From Cyathus striatus (lineage: Eukaryota > Basidiomycota > Agaricomycetes > Agaricales > Nidulariaceae), in the NCBI GenBank assembly GCA_025738555.1, contig JAOVFP010000008.1, positions 3,968,001 to 4,032,000 on the forward strand: DNA of 64,000 nt, written 5' to 3'. Positions 31,930 to 45,727 of this stretch are shown here, in pieces. The notes under the pieces are model-generated. The model made no database searches, was not told the origin of the DNA, and saw only the letters and a list, made by a program, of their open reading frames with translations. Made by a program: the position numbers and the translations under genes. How positions within the stretch are numbered: the stretch's first letter is position 1; every line of letters begins with the position of its first letter.

Positions 31930-33944
31930 CTGGTAGTATATATCACTATAGATGAACAGTCGAGATATAAGCTTGCTACATATGCATGAATATACAGGTA
32001 AATTTGGCAAACCAGCATAAATTTGTGTCAGATATTTCGCCACAACTACTTAGAGTTATGACTTCAGATTGCTGGTACATATAGACATATACAGTACATA
32101 TATATATTAAAAATATTATAAGTAGAGAGTGTCTAGGTGTTGAGATAATGATCCATGAAGTTCGAAAATTTGGCCCAAAATGGCCTAATGGTTCACGGCA
32201 GGTTCATGCTCGGTGGTCACTGGTTCCTGTGGCAACGGCGGAGATGGAGGTTGAAGAAGCTTTGTGAGGTTAGGAGGAAGTAAAGTTGTATGTTGGTTCG
32301 GTTGCTACGAGTAGGCTGCGAGGAGGCTTGGAGCTGTTGGTTTTGGAGGTTAAAGTTGAGTGGTGCAGGAACTGGTGTGTTTATTGGAGTAATTTCAAGA
32401 ATTTATTGAGTGAGATAGCCTGAACTGTAGCAGGAAAGGAACACGTAGGCGTCTCCCTTGCGAAGGGGGAGGGTCCAGAACTAGCATTCGCATATTTTGG
32501 AACTGTAGAGTTAGAGGGAAGAGGTAGTCTGTGCATGACAATGTGCATCTGCATATGAATGTAACTTACCATGAACATGATCATCCCTGACATACTGTCC
32601 CCTCTCCTCCAACACCTTCGTGATCGCGCAATGTTGGCGCTGACAGACACGAAGACCAAATCACAACAATACCGGATCCCATGAACCAACCATGGACACA
32701 AGAACAACTGGTCACGAGGGCTGGGTGCTAATCCTGCAGCAAGAAGGGTCCCGGTCATCAAAAAACAACGTACCCAGTCTTGTTCATGGTTAATATAAAT
32801 TAGATGGCGACGCTTAAGGTTCCTGCATAAATTGGAATCCACACTTTGGCCAAGATCGGTAAGTAGATATTTTCCGAGAACATGAGGCGGTACAGAGAGG
32901 AGACGAATGTTATTGTCATGTGAAAAGAAAGCGGATTGTATAGCATTTTGAAGTAGATCAACATAGCGAAACGAAAGAAGTAACGATAGTCAGAGAAAAG
33001 AAGTACTAGAACCTGACGCGGATGCGTAGATGTTATGAACGGAATTACTCGACAGTCACGGGAAAGGGGACAAAATGTGACAAACCGTGAATTTCCTAAA
33101 CGATACAACTATAGCCAATCGCAAGGCCGGGAACAAAAAAGTTGAAATCGCCTTTTCAGGAAAACAGGCGTCCCCTAAAACCCAACTACCTTAAAAGGTA
33201 GTGGGAATATGGTTATCTGGCTTGGCCAGGAAGATACAGCTTGATTGATAAAACCAAGATAAAACATGTCCTTTTTATTCCCTCAGATTGTTTGGGATCT
33301 CCTGTACTCAGTTTTCATTCTTCCTTCACATAACTTGACATAGAGCACGTATATGTATCTCGTCAAATACATATGTTTAGTTTGTGATATTATCAGTTAA
33401 ACTGATCTTCTAAAAATCGTGGTTAATTGAGGTACATTTTCGTTGAATTGTGGTACATTGGCTATATATATCAGCAGACACCAAATTTCCGATCTTATCA
33501 CCTACATAATTATTGTAAGTCGACTCAATACATATGTAGTACATGTATACAAATTTTCATGAGTGTTGAGCAAGTATTTCAGATTTCAGAGTGTTTTACT
33601 TATTGCACGCCACTGTACCGTAACAACAGTACAACGTTGGAAAGGTACATAATAGATTATAACAGAAGGACTAATGGACTACGCAATCTAAATAGTGAAG
33701 TGGAAATTCAAAAACAGTGCTCCGAGAGATGTTGGAAGCAAAATCCGTGAGTATACATGTACAGTGCCACACCTTCTGAATCTAGTACGGAAGTGATGTC
33801 AATAATAAATGACGTACGTATTCCCTTAAAATGACACCTTAGCAAGACATTGTGTGTATGGTGTTGAAGCTTGAAGGATTGAAAGTCGGAAAAGTACCAG
33901 CCATAAAGTCATCTTCTACTATCCCTTTAATGCATATCTGCGAT
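31930..33944. other. Mostly non-coding stretch, possible decayed membrane gene
   Basis: On the minus strand two hydrophobic open frames, 33108-32800 and 32842-32381, overlap and could be joined by a short intron after NHEQDW. The first holds RYFFRFAMLIYFKMLYNPLS, faintly like the fifth/sixth membrane segment of STE3 pheromone receptors (RYFRLMAL...PLS). Other receptor segments are not visible and the second frame does not match, so this is at most a remnant. An open frame on the plus strand (33427-33750) has no recognised domain. Confidence 0.25.
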
Positions 33945-36261
33945 TTAGAACCACTTATTAGGGTTTATTCCGATCTTATCGAAAATGCCCTTGACGCTAC
34001 TGGGCACGAAAGCGCCTAGTGCTGTTGATGGCGCAAGTTTGACGGGGGTGCCTACGTGCTCGTATCTATTACAATCGATGAATGAGAGGATATAATATAG
34101 ATCAAAATAGGACATACGTGTAAGCATGCTTGCCGTCGATGACAGCTTCAAGGCGCAATTTAGGGCTGCTGGAGTCAGTGGTATCGATTTCGATTGTGGA
34201 CCTACGGTCAAAGATATATATATTGAAAGAAGAAATGAATGAAGGCAGCGTACCATTTCGAATTCCCCTCGGGAATATACTTAACCACCCTCTCCCGTGG
34301 AATCGTATCCACAGTCGTTATCACAATTTCTTCTCCACCAACATCCTTCACAATCTCTACATTCGTCCGGTTGACCAACTGCGTGCTGCGAGGCAGCAGG
34401 GTATGGATAATGGGAATATAAAACATGTTCAATGGGCTCGTCGAGAATTCCATCACAACGTGCTTATTTTCATCGGAAGGATTAAATTCGATCGAAGCAA
34501 ATTCATGTCTGTCTCCAGAGAGAATAAAGACATTCGGCACTGTATGAAGCGTCTCCAACAGCGCACTCTTCTCTGACGGGAATCCGGCCCACGAGTCCGT
34601 CTGTGCATCGTGTTGCCAGAGACTGGTAAACGGCACGCTTGAGACGATGAATTTGAATGTGCTGGTCCTATTTACTCTGCCAAGCCAGTCGCATAGAGCT
34701 GCGAGTTGCACCTCTCCAAGCATAGTACGCTCTTCGGCGGCGGTTGTGGCGATATCGGAGCGGTTTCGGCGCGTGTCAAGAACGAAGAACGAAGTGTCGC
34801 CATAGACGAATGTGTAGTAATGTTGATTGGGAGTGGTAGGATCGGGATTGGCGAGGGCATTGTAGATGCTAAAAGCGTCATCGGCGTTGGGAAAGGGAGG
34901 AGCATCAGTGCTTGCACCTCCATAATTATTGATTATCTGTAAGGAGTTTAGCTGATAATAATTGGAGAGGAACGGGTTAGGTACCTCGTGATCGTCATAT
35001 GCATGAAAGATGGCTTCGGAAAAGAGAGTTAGTCCATCGAAGGGAGAGAGAGAGAGGGATAAAATGGGGACATACGTAAGCGTTCATATATCTTGCGGAA
35101 ACTGGGACTGTTATAGTTTCTCCTATAGAGTCGTCTGTACGCTTCCTTATCGTCTCCAACGTAGAGTGGGACGTCTGCGTAAATAAAGTCACCCAAGAAG
35201 AGCAAGAACGCAGCCAGAGGTGAGACCTTTGGTTGCCCCACCTCCTTAAGCTTTTCCTCCTCGGATATATCTGCTTCAGCATCAAATGCAGCGACAACAG
35301 GGTTCGCTTCAGGCTTTGGTGGTGGGGGAAAGAGATAGTCGGCAAGAAGATCGAAGCCTTTTATGGTACGCTTGTTGAGCGGGCCTGCGTAGGGGAAGTT
35401 GGGGGTGATGCAGGAAGACACTAGGAAGCGGAAGTGGTTTCCGTTTTGAAGACGGGGATCGGGGAAGGTACGGAAGCGGATGGGGTGAGTTGGATAGGGG
35501 AGGAAGATACCATCGGGTGTTGACAGAAGAACTGATAGCCAAATTATAAACCAGTAACAAGAGATGTATAATAAGAAGCGCTTACACTCGTAGTCATTCG
35601 AAGGCCATAGATTTGACAATTTAATGGTTTGCGTCCAATCAGTATCGGCGGTCAAGTTAACGAGGGGTCCGTTACTCCAGTCCATTTCTTCTCCGGGAGC
35701 ACGAGTTTCTCGCCAAGTAAGAAGGACTTCATTGAAGGTCTCTTCAGCAGAGTTTGGTGGGTAGCGCACAACAATCTTTGCGCTGTCTGGAGAAACGGCG
35801 CCTATGCGGGTAAATGTAACGTCTTCTGCAGAATCAAAGAAGGGCGTGAGGGCGAGGTCAAGGGAGAAGAGAAGGAGGACGAGGTTGAGGAAGAGGTTTC
35901 CTAGGAAAAGTCGGCGGGAGGTGGTTGGAAGAGAGAAGAGCAGAGTTGGGAGGGGCGAAGGGCGGCTGGTGGTAGATGGAGGATGGGCGACGCCGTTGGT
36001 TGTTGGTTCATGGGCTTTAATTTTGTCAGTGGGCTTGATAGGGGAAGATGGCAAGGGCGTTTTTGCAGGCCATAACCAGGAAGAAATGAGGTATGCAACG
36101 AAGAGAAACGGAAGGATAGGTTGCGCGAGTCGAGTCGGTATCTGTGAGATTGATTAATTAGATTGTAGTGAATAATAAACAGCACGCACAATTCGTAGAA
36201 AAACATAGGATGCGAGACGAAACAGGGTTGAAAAAACACTGGAAAAATAGACCAGCGACAT
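33945..36261 (-). CDS. PhoD-like metallophosphatase, membrane-anchored
   Basis: Member of the PhoD/alkaline phosphatase D family, calcineurin-like enzymes acting on phosphate mono- or diesters. The start is placed at ATG 36261, whose 72-nt exon (ending 36190) splices to IPTRLAQPILPFLFVAYLIS. Hydrophobic N-terminal segments (LPFLFVAYLISSWLW; LGNLFLNLVLLLFSLDLAL) predict membrane anchoring. The catalytic part shows LFLGDFIYADVP (metal ligand Asp), AYDDHE, FFVLDTRRNRSD and FILSGDRHEFASIEF (His/Asp ligands). Other conserved blocks are FRFLVSSCITPNFPY near the centre and GNSKWYAAFE toward the end. An insert (PPPPKPEANPVVAAFDAEAD) interrupts the core. Several introns of 50-60 nt occur. It shares a 181-bp divergent promoter with SEC4. 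The substrate is unknown. Confidence 0.82.
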
Positions 36262-36442
36262 GAGAGATTAAAGTAGAGACTCGAGTGATGGCCTCGCCGA
36301 TACCTACCAGCCCATTGTCATGACGTCAGGTGTCCACAATATTTATTTATTTATTTAATATGGTCGCAGGCTACACCGCCACGTGCTGACTGCAGCTAAA
36401 TACCCCGTCGCTCCTTTCCTTACGCCATCTCCTCGTCCTGCT

Positions 36443-37342
<900 letters not shown>

Positions 37343-37845
37343 GTGTCCCTTTCTGCTGTTGTGTAAACACTATGTACTCCGAGCATCTGTCTATGTCTTC
37401 TGTACTCACTTATCACCCCTGTTTTCTTTTTTTTGGATTGCAACGCCCGAAGGGCGTCATTTCTCTTATGTGCTTTATTCAATACATTTGAGTTAGTCGT
37501 TAATAACCGGCATGACAAGATAAAATCAACCAAGTATCTGGTAGCTCAACAGTTGGCGACAAAAGCCTAACCAGTGAAGCACAAGAATGCTTGAACACAG
37601 CGGATTGCATTTCATTAAGCAAAGCGGAAATAGAGGAGGGACGACAAAGACAAAAGGTTGTACTGTACATATATCACACGAAGAATTCGTTTACAACAAA
37701 CGTCTAGCTTAGTTAATCCTCTACGGGCTACTAGCCCGATCGTTTTAGTAAACTTGACGTCTTGCAGCTAACTCACGTAGTTGCAACATTATTGTCCCTC
37801 GGTGGCACGGCCGAATGCACCAGCACACGATGCGCCGCTTCAGCA
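37343..37845. other. Convergent intergenic region
   Basis: Between the 3' ends of SEC4 and the GPALPP gene. A short inverted motif, GCCCGAAGGGC (37447-37457), lies just downstream of SEC4. No coding signal is seen. Confidence 0.5.
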
Positions 37846-39073
37846 CTACAAAAATCCCCCACTTCTCCCTGTCCCAAACCTATCACTAAGGCCTTTACTC
37901 TCCTTAATCATCCTATTCCTCTTATCATCATCCATGAGTCGTCCACCAATTGACATGTCGCGCGCATGATCCCATATAGCGTCGTCCTTCTTGTCGTCGT
38001 CTTCTGGTTTGCGGGAAGAAGTGTGTTGGTCAACTAAAGCAGGACCACGTATACGTCTCTGCGAGCAAATTAGCATTTTTTTGCAGGGCTGTAATGTGAG
38101 AAAGATATACAGTATAATCGTCAACTCCCTTGCGAATAAAATCTTCGTCCCCTTTTCTTCTCTTCCTCCCCGAATCATTGTCGTCATCTGGCTTCTGTTC
38201 CGTCACCCGTCTCTTCTTACCAGATACCTCATCCGCCAAGCGTTGCTGCCTTTCCTGTGGTGTTTCAGTCCACAGAGACATGTCGTTCCCGCCGACCGGT
38301 GCCCCCTTGGGGTTGCGAGAGAATTGGCGGGGTTTGAGTTTTGTAGGGTCTATTTCTATTATTATAAAGAAAAGGTGTGAGCACGATAATAGAAGATTCG
38401 GTGAGACGAACACACTGCCAAGAAGATCAGATGATGAGGGTGGCACGAGCATCCATTCGTCGCGCTGTAGTTTTTTGGGATTTTGTGCTTCCTGTAGATG
38501 AGGACGTAAGTCAGATGTAAGGAAGGGCATGAACAACGACACGAGCCTCGAGCTGCTTCTTTCTCCTCTCCTCCCTCTCTATGAACTCCTTCACCGCATC
38601 TGTTTCTTGGTGCTGCATTCCAGCTGGTAGAGGCTTTGGTCCAACGTCGTCATCATCATCTTCCTGCTCATAATAGGTATTTGGGTCATATGTAGGTGCA
38701 TAGGATGGCAACGTCGGACCCATTGGCCTTCTTCCAGTACTTGACGCAGGAGCGAAGGGAGGAAGCATAGACGACTCTTTGGTGGCTCGCTTGGCTGCCA
38801 GTTCTGGGGTAGCTGAGGCACGTAGTCGTCATCGTCATCATCATCATCTCCCTTAGCCTCCATAGGATTCGAGAGTAAGTGAGCAGGTATTTGCGGTCCT
38901 ATGTTTGTATTACTGTCAGGCCTAGACGGCGCATAAGATTCGTCGTCATCATCATCGTGGATGGTGTTCCCTCTTAAGAATTGGGCGGGTATCTCAGGAC
39001 CTATCGCTGATTTGGGGCTAATACTTGTGCTGGGTGTAGGAGCAGGAGGGAACTCTGGGCCAATGGAGGACAT
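37846..39073 (-). CDS. GPALPP/DUF3752 nuclear protein, apparent 1-nt frameshift
   Basis: Matches the GPALPP motif (DUF3752) family, poorly studied, probably nuclear. Near the N-terminus the motif repeats as IGPEFPPA, IGPEIPAQFL, IGPQIPAHLL and MGPTLPSYAP, separated by Asp-rich stretches. The DUF3752 C-terminal half contains DEWMLVPP, KPRQFSRN, DMSLWTETPQERQQRLADE, DDAIWDHARDMSIGGRLMDD and, at the very end, GLSDRFGTGRSGGFL. Frame is lost between YVPQLP and LAAKRATKESSMLPP. One extra C in the run at 38806-38809 would restore it, so either the gene is broken or the base call is wrong. One intron seems to use a GC donor (38546). Confidence 0.85.
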
Positions 39074-39303
39074 GGCTGAATACTTTATACTGTAAACACG
39101 GCCAGTGTGCCGATGTTGGCTGATTACCGTAAATAAAACCAATCAGCTCATTTCTATCAAACACGATTCCTTGTATATTTTTAATACATTTCAGTTAGTC
39201 GATATTATAATATTATATGCAAGAGATAGATACACAAAGCGAAAACAATAATGTAAATGGCAAAACGAACAGAGGGAAATAACTACAAAATACAAATACT
39301 CTA

Positions 39304-42107
39304 TTATGACGGGATGAATCCTCCATTCCAGTTTCCTCCCCACCATTTCTTTATCCGCTCCCCACCGTACTCCTCATATTCCTCGCGGGTTACACTAACT
39401 TGTTTCAGCTCAGGCTTCGCGCTGAACGCAGCCATACCCTTCCATGCGTCCAGTGATGGGTCGGCCGCACGCACAATGTTGATTGGCATTTCGGGCGGCA
39501 GGATCGGGCGAAGAGTTGCTTGAAGTCGGTCGGAAAGGTTGGGGAATTGAGACGGTGAGCCGGTGAGAAAAATATTCTGGAATGAATTCATTAGGAGGAA
39601 TAAGAAGTATAAGATGAAATGAAGTACATTGACAAGGCGTCCTCTCTCTGCAAATGTGAATTCGCTTAGAATGTTTTGTATCACTTCTCCTATGCCGGCT
39701 GAGTCCACGCCTGCCATTCCTGGAGAGAAATAGGCTTCGCAGACACGCCATCGCTCGGTGTTGAGGTGAATACGGGTGTTTCCTGATGAATCGGCTATCA
39801 AACATCTTCACGTATATATAATAAAAAATTGTACTACCTTCGACGTCGCCCTCTTCGTACCTCGGTTTGAACGCGGAAAGCAGCGCTGATCGTTGTGAGT
39901 TTAAGGATGCGAGAGTGTTTTGTAAGGTAAATGTTGGATCGTGTTGAAGCAGTTTCTGTTCAACTAGCTGTAACTGGTTAATGTCTTCCTCTTCGTCCGA
40001 GGACTCAACCGCAGTGTTGATCTTGCGGTAGATCGCCCAGTCGGCGTCGTCTGCCCCAAATGTATCCTCTTTCCGACGTGAGAATAGTAGTTAGCATGAC
40101 GAGAAAGAATAGAGAAATGCCTAGGTACCTCCACCACCTTTCCGTTTCTTCTTGGGAACTCGGTCATCCGCCGCAAGATTGGCAATGCTCTTCATTCGAG
40201 CTTGGGCAGCAGCACTCTTGCGGTCGCTGAGAGCAGCTTTTCTTCGGGCACGTTCTTTGATTCTGCTTATAAGGCTCTATAACGTCTTCAGCCCAGTCCT
40301 ACCAGTGGAAATGAGAGACGTACCTCTTGCTCTTGACGCAGCTTCCTTGCCCAGCCTCCGAGATCAGTCTCACGTTCCTCCTCCTCTTTCTTCTCTTGCT
40401 GCTCTCGTTCTTCTCTTTCCCTTTCTTTTTCCTTCCGTGCGCGTGCGCGTGCCTCCCAACCTGCTTTCAGCAACTTCTGTTTCTTCTTTTCCTTCAGCTG
40501 CTCTTCATCAAGCTGAAGAAAACGTCAGCAAGAGTAACATAGATGAGCACGTAACACACACATCAGCATCGGGAATATCTACAAGTGGAAACGAAGGCTC
40601 CTCCTGTTCTTCAGAATCAGCTTCACCGGCTTCTTTCTTTCGTGCTTTTTTGAGGTCTGCCTCCAGCTTTTTCACCATGGTATCGAGACCTGCCTCATCA
40701 TCGAATCCTTCTGTTTGGAGTTTATGCTGAGATTGTCATTAGCAAGGAAATAAACAAGTAATGAGATAGCACACCATCCATTCTCGCTTATTCTCGGTTC
40801 CCTTTCCTTCTCGTAAGTTTACGAGATATTGAAGATCTTGCTCTTTCCTTACAAGCTGTCGGCAAGTTAATAGCACTCTTTATATAGAAGGAGGACGACG
40901 AAGAACCTTTTCCATCCGCGATTTTGCAGCCAATTCCTGTAACTTCCGTCCTTGTTCCTTTCGCTTCTCTGCAATTCTTGCTAACTCTTCTTCGGATTTC
41001 TCCTCTTGCACTGGGAGGGCAAAGGGGAACTGGATGATGCGTTCTGCGGAGCGCATTTTCAGCGGGTCTTTAAGTTCACGGAGAAGTGAAGTGTAATCGG
41101 TGGCGAATTCGCAAAAATTATGCAGCATCCACTAAGAAAGCAGGGTGAGAGGGTGAGAGGGTGAGATGATTGTTGAGAAAGGAAAATACATTGGTTTGCA
41201 TTGGTGTGACGCGAGTTGGAAAGTTGGGATATTTGAGTTGGATGAGTTTGAGAAGGTATTCTGAAGCTTGAGAGGCGCCAAATGGTATTCTGCGTCATGA
41301 GTCAGATATATGACGCGTTGTTGGTATAGTTAAGCGCACCGTTTAGATTGACTAAGGATCCCTTTCCCTTCGAGCATGGGTATCACAGAGGTTGAAGCGG
41401 TATTGAAGGATAGAATAAGGCCATCCGACGAAGCAGGATAGCTGTCATTGTTGTTATGATAGAAGGACATGACACCGTCGATACAGTATGCCAGTGAAGG
41501 GACACTGTAGAGCTCAAACATAAGCTCTGATGTCACTGTAGAAGTATATTAGTTATGATAGTTGGTATGAGACCAATGGTGCACACATGCTCGAGAGTGC
41601 AATGGAGTGCACAGCCGCTCAGTCATAAGAACAGGATGGGCAACAGTTGGTGTATCTATACCCAGTCGCAGAAAGGCATAGTCGAGAGTATTTTCCTAGA
41701 TCTCGAAGAGATTCGGTCAAATAGATTCTGGAGCGACATAGTATTGAACTCACAAATGCGTCAAAATTCAATAAAACGTCACCCTCCCAGGGATATTTTG
41801 CTTGGCCTCTGGCACCACTTTCTGCATCAATGCCCTCGCCAAAGAGAAGTAAGGGCTTGTTGGTGCGGCGTTCCTTGTACTTTGCGATGACGTTGGGACC
41901 TGTGTAAGGTAGAAAAGATGAAGCCCAGCCCCAGCGGAGAGTAGATGATCCATTGTCAATCACGATGGGAACGTCGGTGGCACGATATGGGTCGTAGTTG
42001 TGTGGTGAAGGAGGAATGACGGGGAGCTGAGGTATTGGGATGCGGGTAATGCTTTGGTCGTCGGGGGCAGCGGGAAGGGACATTGAAAGGTCGGGAAAGG
42101 CCACCAT
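39304..42107 (-). CDS. ARP5: ARP5, actin-related protein of INO80 complex
   Basis: Nuclear actin-related protein that, with Ies6, couples the INO80 ATPase to nucleosomes. The start at 42107 is followed by a Pro-rich leader, then the actin fold opening VPIVIDNGSSTLRWGW, with ERRTNKPLLLFGEG. Next come the ATP-fold segments LMSELMFELYSVPSLAYCIDG and GLILSFNTASTSVIPMLEGK. The large ARP5-specific insertion is a charged coiled coil (ARARARKEKERE, LGGWARKLRQEQE, LISRIKERARRKAALSDRKS). The actin fold resumes with RWRVCEAYFSPGMAG, NIFLTGSPSQFPNL and the C-terminal block EEYEEYGGERIKKWWGGNW. About ten short introns. The family-typical length and insertion identify ARP5 rather than conventional actin. 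Confidence 0.92.
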
Positions 42108-42522
42108 TGTGACGGAGAACTGAAGAGAGATGAAGAAGGCGTGGGGAAAAGTATAATAAGAGTCCGTTTGGTTTGCATTCTTTCCATCATCAACCTCAGA
42201 GTCACCACCCTCCACAAATATTCCCCAACGCCTTACTCCCAGCACTAATCTCCCGTCTCACCTGCCTTAGCTACGAATAAACACCATGCGACTCTATCAA
42301 ATACGATAGAATCATGGACCTGCAGCATTAAATAATTGCGGAAGCTAGTCCACATCATCTATGATGCTTTCGGAATTCCACCATCATCCACCAGGCGTTG
42401 TTTGGTTCACCCATCTTTACCAAACAACCTGTAAAATCTACATTCATATATATCCCATGTATAATCGGTATAAGCGGTACAGCAATCAAAAAATATAATA
42501 ATACAGTCAGTAGTATAGGTTG

Positions 42523-44081
42523 TTATGCGCCGTCATTCCCTGTCACTTGTGTCAGAGCAGTGTTGCTAAAACAAATGCATCTCACGTACCAGATTCCTTT
42601 GTCCACTCCTCGTGCTTCTTGATATCTGACTCCGTCACTGTTGGTCGCGTGCTTTCCAGACTCTTCAAAAAATCTCCAACTTTCAGCGGGGGCTCAACCA
42701 GCTCATCGCTATCAATGTCCGACCATGTCTTCTCCACAGCTTCTGGGTCTCCAGGAGAGCAAGGTGTCCACTTCTGCTTTCCGTCTACGTCCATCGTCTT
42801 AAAATGCGTCGCGGAGATCACCTTTCTCACGGGCTGCATAAGCGCATCGCGCACGACGATCGAAATATCCGACCCCGAGTACCCTTCTGTTCCGTCCGCG
42901 AGTGTACGGTAATCCTTCGGCATAAGTTCACAGGGCGTGTTTCCGACATGGATTTCAAACATGCGTCTGCGCGCATCTGGACCAGGAAGTGGAATGTATA
43001 TTCGCTTTTCGAAACGACGTTTGATGGCGTTGTCCAGTTGCCAAGGAATGTTCGTCGCACCTAGCACAAGCACACCAGTGTCGTCATGTCCTACACCATT
43101 CATTTGCACAAGGAATTCGGTTTTTATGCGACGCGATCCTTCTGATTCCGATTCGTTACGTGTTCCAGCCAGAGAATCGATTTCATCAATGAATATGATC
43201 GCCGGTTTAGACTCACGCGCGAGCTCAAAGAGTTGCTTTACCAATCTGGAAGACTAAATAAGAGAAGTTCAGATGCTGCGGTTGACTGCGGACTTACCGC
43301 TCAGAGTCACCCTGCCATTTGCTAACGAGGTCAGATGAGCTGACACTGAAGAAGGTGCTTTTCGCCTCTGTTGCGACTGCCTTTGCAAGATATGATTTAC
43401 CAGTTCCTGGTGGACCGTACAACAGTATACCTTTCCACGGCGTGCGTTTTCCGGTGAAAAGATGAGGGAATTTGATGGGCAGAATAACGGCCTCCTTGAG
43501 TGAGGCTTTGGCACCTTCAAGACCAGCCACATCGTCCCACTTAATGTTGGGCTTCTCGGACAGAATGGCACCTGATAGACCTGCACGGAGTTTCTTTGTC
43601 TCTGGGTCGGCGTCATCATCCTCGTCTTTCCTATAAAAGGAAGCTTAGAGAAAGAAATTAAACTGAGTGGCTTATGAAGACTCACTTCTTTCCTCCTGCA
43701 CCTGCCGCACCCCCAGTTCCATTGACGCCTATTGCATTGCGTCCGCGTTTCTCAGTTTGAGACTGGATGTGGTCTTTGAGTGTCTCAGCACGGGTGAGAT
43801 ATTCGTTGATCTTTGAACGTATGAGAACTTTCGATTTTTCGTTCTTCTCGTCTACAGAACTGCGTGAACATAAATTAGATACAAAACTGAAGAAAAAACC
43901 TACATTTGAGTGCAAGCATAAAGAAGTCCAAGGCATTCTGATAGTTCTTGTATGCCTCTGGATAATTCTGCTTCACGTCTTCATCGATGGCGCGTTGGAC
44001 GATTTCGATGGCACGCTGTTGATATTTTCAATGATTGAAAGGAGGAGGAGTATACAAACTGACGTCTAAATGGCTTGACAT
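42523..44081 (-). CDS. VPS4: VPS4, AAA ATPase of the ESCRT pathway
   Basis: AAA ATPase that disassembles ESCRT-III in multivesicular-body sorting, cytokinesis and membrane repair. The N-terminal MIT domain ([20 protein letters not shown] onward) binds ESCRT-III tails. A Gly/Ala linker follows ([13 protein letters not shown]). The ATPase domain holds Walker [14 protein letters not shown], Walker [13 protein letters not shown], sensor [12 protein letters not shown] and arginine finger region [14 protein letters not shown]. The Vps4-specific C-terminal beta/helix segment ends [20 protein letters not shown]. The first exon codes only six residues, ending at GTCAGT. The last exon (NDGA, stop 42525-42523) follows a 57-nt-class intron. 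The start lies 167 bp from SAR1 on the other strand. Confidence 0.95.
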
Positions 44082-44248
44082 GGGGTAATTGTAGAGGAAG
44101 AAGGAGAAAGGAAGACGGAAGGAGATAAGATTAGTGCTAGAAACTGAAAGACCTGAGCTTGGAACATTAGGTATTTGGAGCAGAGGACCTTGGTAAACAA
44201 GGACTTGCAAAACATCCGCACTATTCCACGTCTTGCCTCCAATCTGCC

Positions 44249-45228
44249 ATGTTCATCATCAACTGGTTCTGGGACGTTCTTGCACAGCTTGGTACGCTCG
44301 TGCTTTGCGAATTCTTTCTATTCACTATATGAACATTCACCACAGGTCTGTTGCACAAGAATGCAAAAATTCTCTTCCTTGGACTCGACAACGCTGGAAA
44401 GACGGTATGCACTGTTCTCCTAACCCTTGCGCTGGCATCTCACGCCGTACACATCATTGTAGACACTACTCCACATGCTGAAAAATGACAGGCTCGCTAC
44501 TCTTCAGCCTACTCTGCACCCTAGTACGCTCCTGTCTACCCTTTACCCATTCACAGTCGTATAATTACAACGTCTCATGTAGCCTCGGAGGAACTGGCTA
44601 TTGGAAATGTGAAGTTCACGACATATGACTTGGGAGGCCATCAACAGGGTGCGGCGTATTACAACATTCCTACCCATTTTTCTTGCTCACATACATTTCT
44701 TTATTTTATCTAGCTCGCCGTCTCTGGCGCGATTACTTCCCTGAGGTCGACGGTATTGTGTTCCTCGTCGATACCGCCGACTTTGAGCGCTTTGCCGAGT
44801 CCAAAGCCGAGTTGGATGCCCTCCTCTCCATTGAGCAACTCGCGAAGGTCCCTTTTCTCGTGTTGGGTAACAAGATTGATGCACCTGGTGCAGTGAGTGA
44901 GGAGGAGCTTAGACACCACTTGGGGCTTTATCAAACAACTGGAAAGGTTCGTCCCCGGTGGTTGCATATTGTGTTGCATGTTATTAATAAAGATATGTGA
45001 CTCTAGGGCAAGGTCCCTCTCAGCGATATCCGGCCTATTGAGTTGTTCATGTGCTCCGTTGTGCAAAGGCAGGGGTACGGAGAAGGTGTGTCTCTTCCAT
45101 GTCACCAGCGCTGGTTCATGTTTCTTACATCAGCCTCTCTACCCAGGTTTCCGGTGGCTGTCACAATACGTAGGTCATTCTCTCATATAGCTTCAACTTG
45201 CATACTCACTGCTTTGTTGTAGATCTAA
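44249..45228 (+). CDS. SAR1: SAR1, COPII coat GTPase
   Basis: Small GTPase that starts COPII vesicle budding at ER exit sites; its GTP form inserts an amphipathic N-terminal helix into the membrane. The N-terminus [15 protein letters not shown] supplies that helix. Then come the P-loop [23 protein letters not shown] (switch I), [19 protein letters not shown] (switch II), LGNKIDAP and [20 protein letters not shown]. Eight or so exons, some under 70 nt, give a product of about 190 residues, the family size. The final intron leaves only ATC TAA (45223-45228) as the last exon, a two-codon terminal piece. Switch and guanine-binding motifs are intact. Confidence 0.94.
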
Positions 45229-45727
45229 GCACAACAGGGTTACTATACATAAGTACGGTCAGTGTCATCAGTACGATTGGGCATGGAACTATTAGGTTTA
45301 GTTTATGAACTACGTTCCTCCAACAATTTTTTCGGCTTCAAGACATGTTCATAACTTGTTTGCATTAGATAGGTTAAGTAGTTTACTGCTGGTGTGTATC
45401 TGAAGATTTTAGGATGATTTCATTCTTTACCCATGATCATTCAGCTATAGTGGGTGTTCTATATGTACTATAGGTCACATAATACTATTTTACAAAGTAT
45501 GCAATGGTGTGAGATAGCGTCAAAAACGTATCAATATGTCATTGAAGGGAAGAATGAGTTAAGCAAGAGTTGAGAACAAGTTGAGAATGAGGCTACTTGA
45601 TGAGCTGTTTGAAATGGGGGGCAATAGTAAACAGGGCTTAGCAAAACATTGAACACGGCTTTGGCAAACAGTGGACTTTAAGCACGTTCGAACTAACCTA
45701 CGCGATTAAGTACCATTTCTTCGAACA
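45229..45727. other. Intergenic, AT-rich
   Basis: 3' flank of SAR1 and promoter of NIC96. No open frame of note; near the NIC96 start the sequence turns pyrimidine-richer. Nothing else was seen. Confidence 0.5.
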
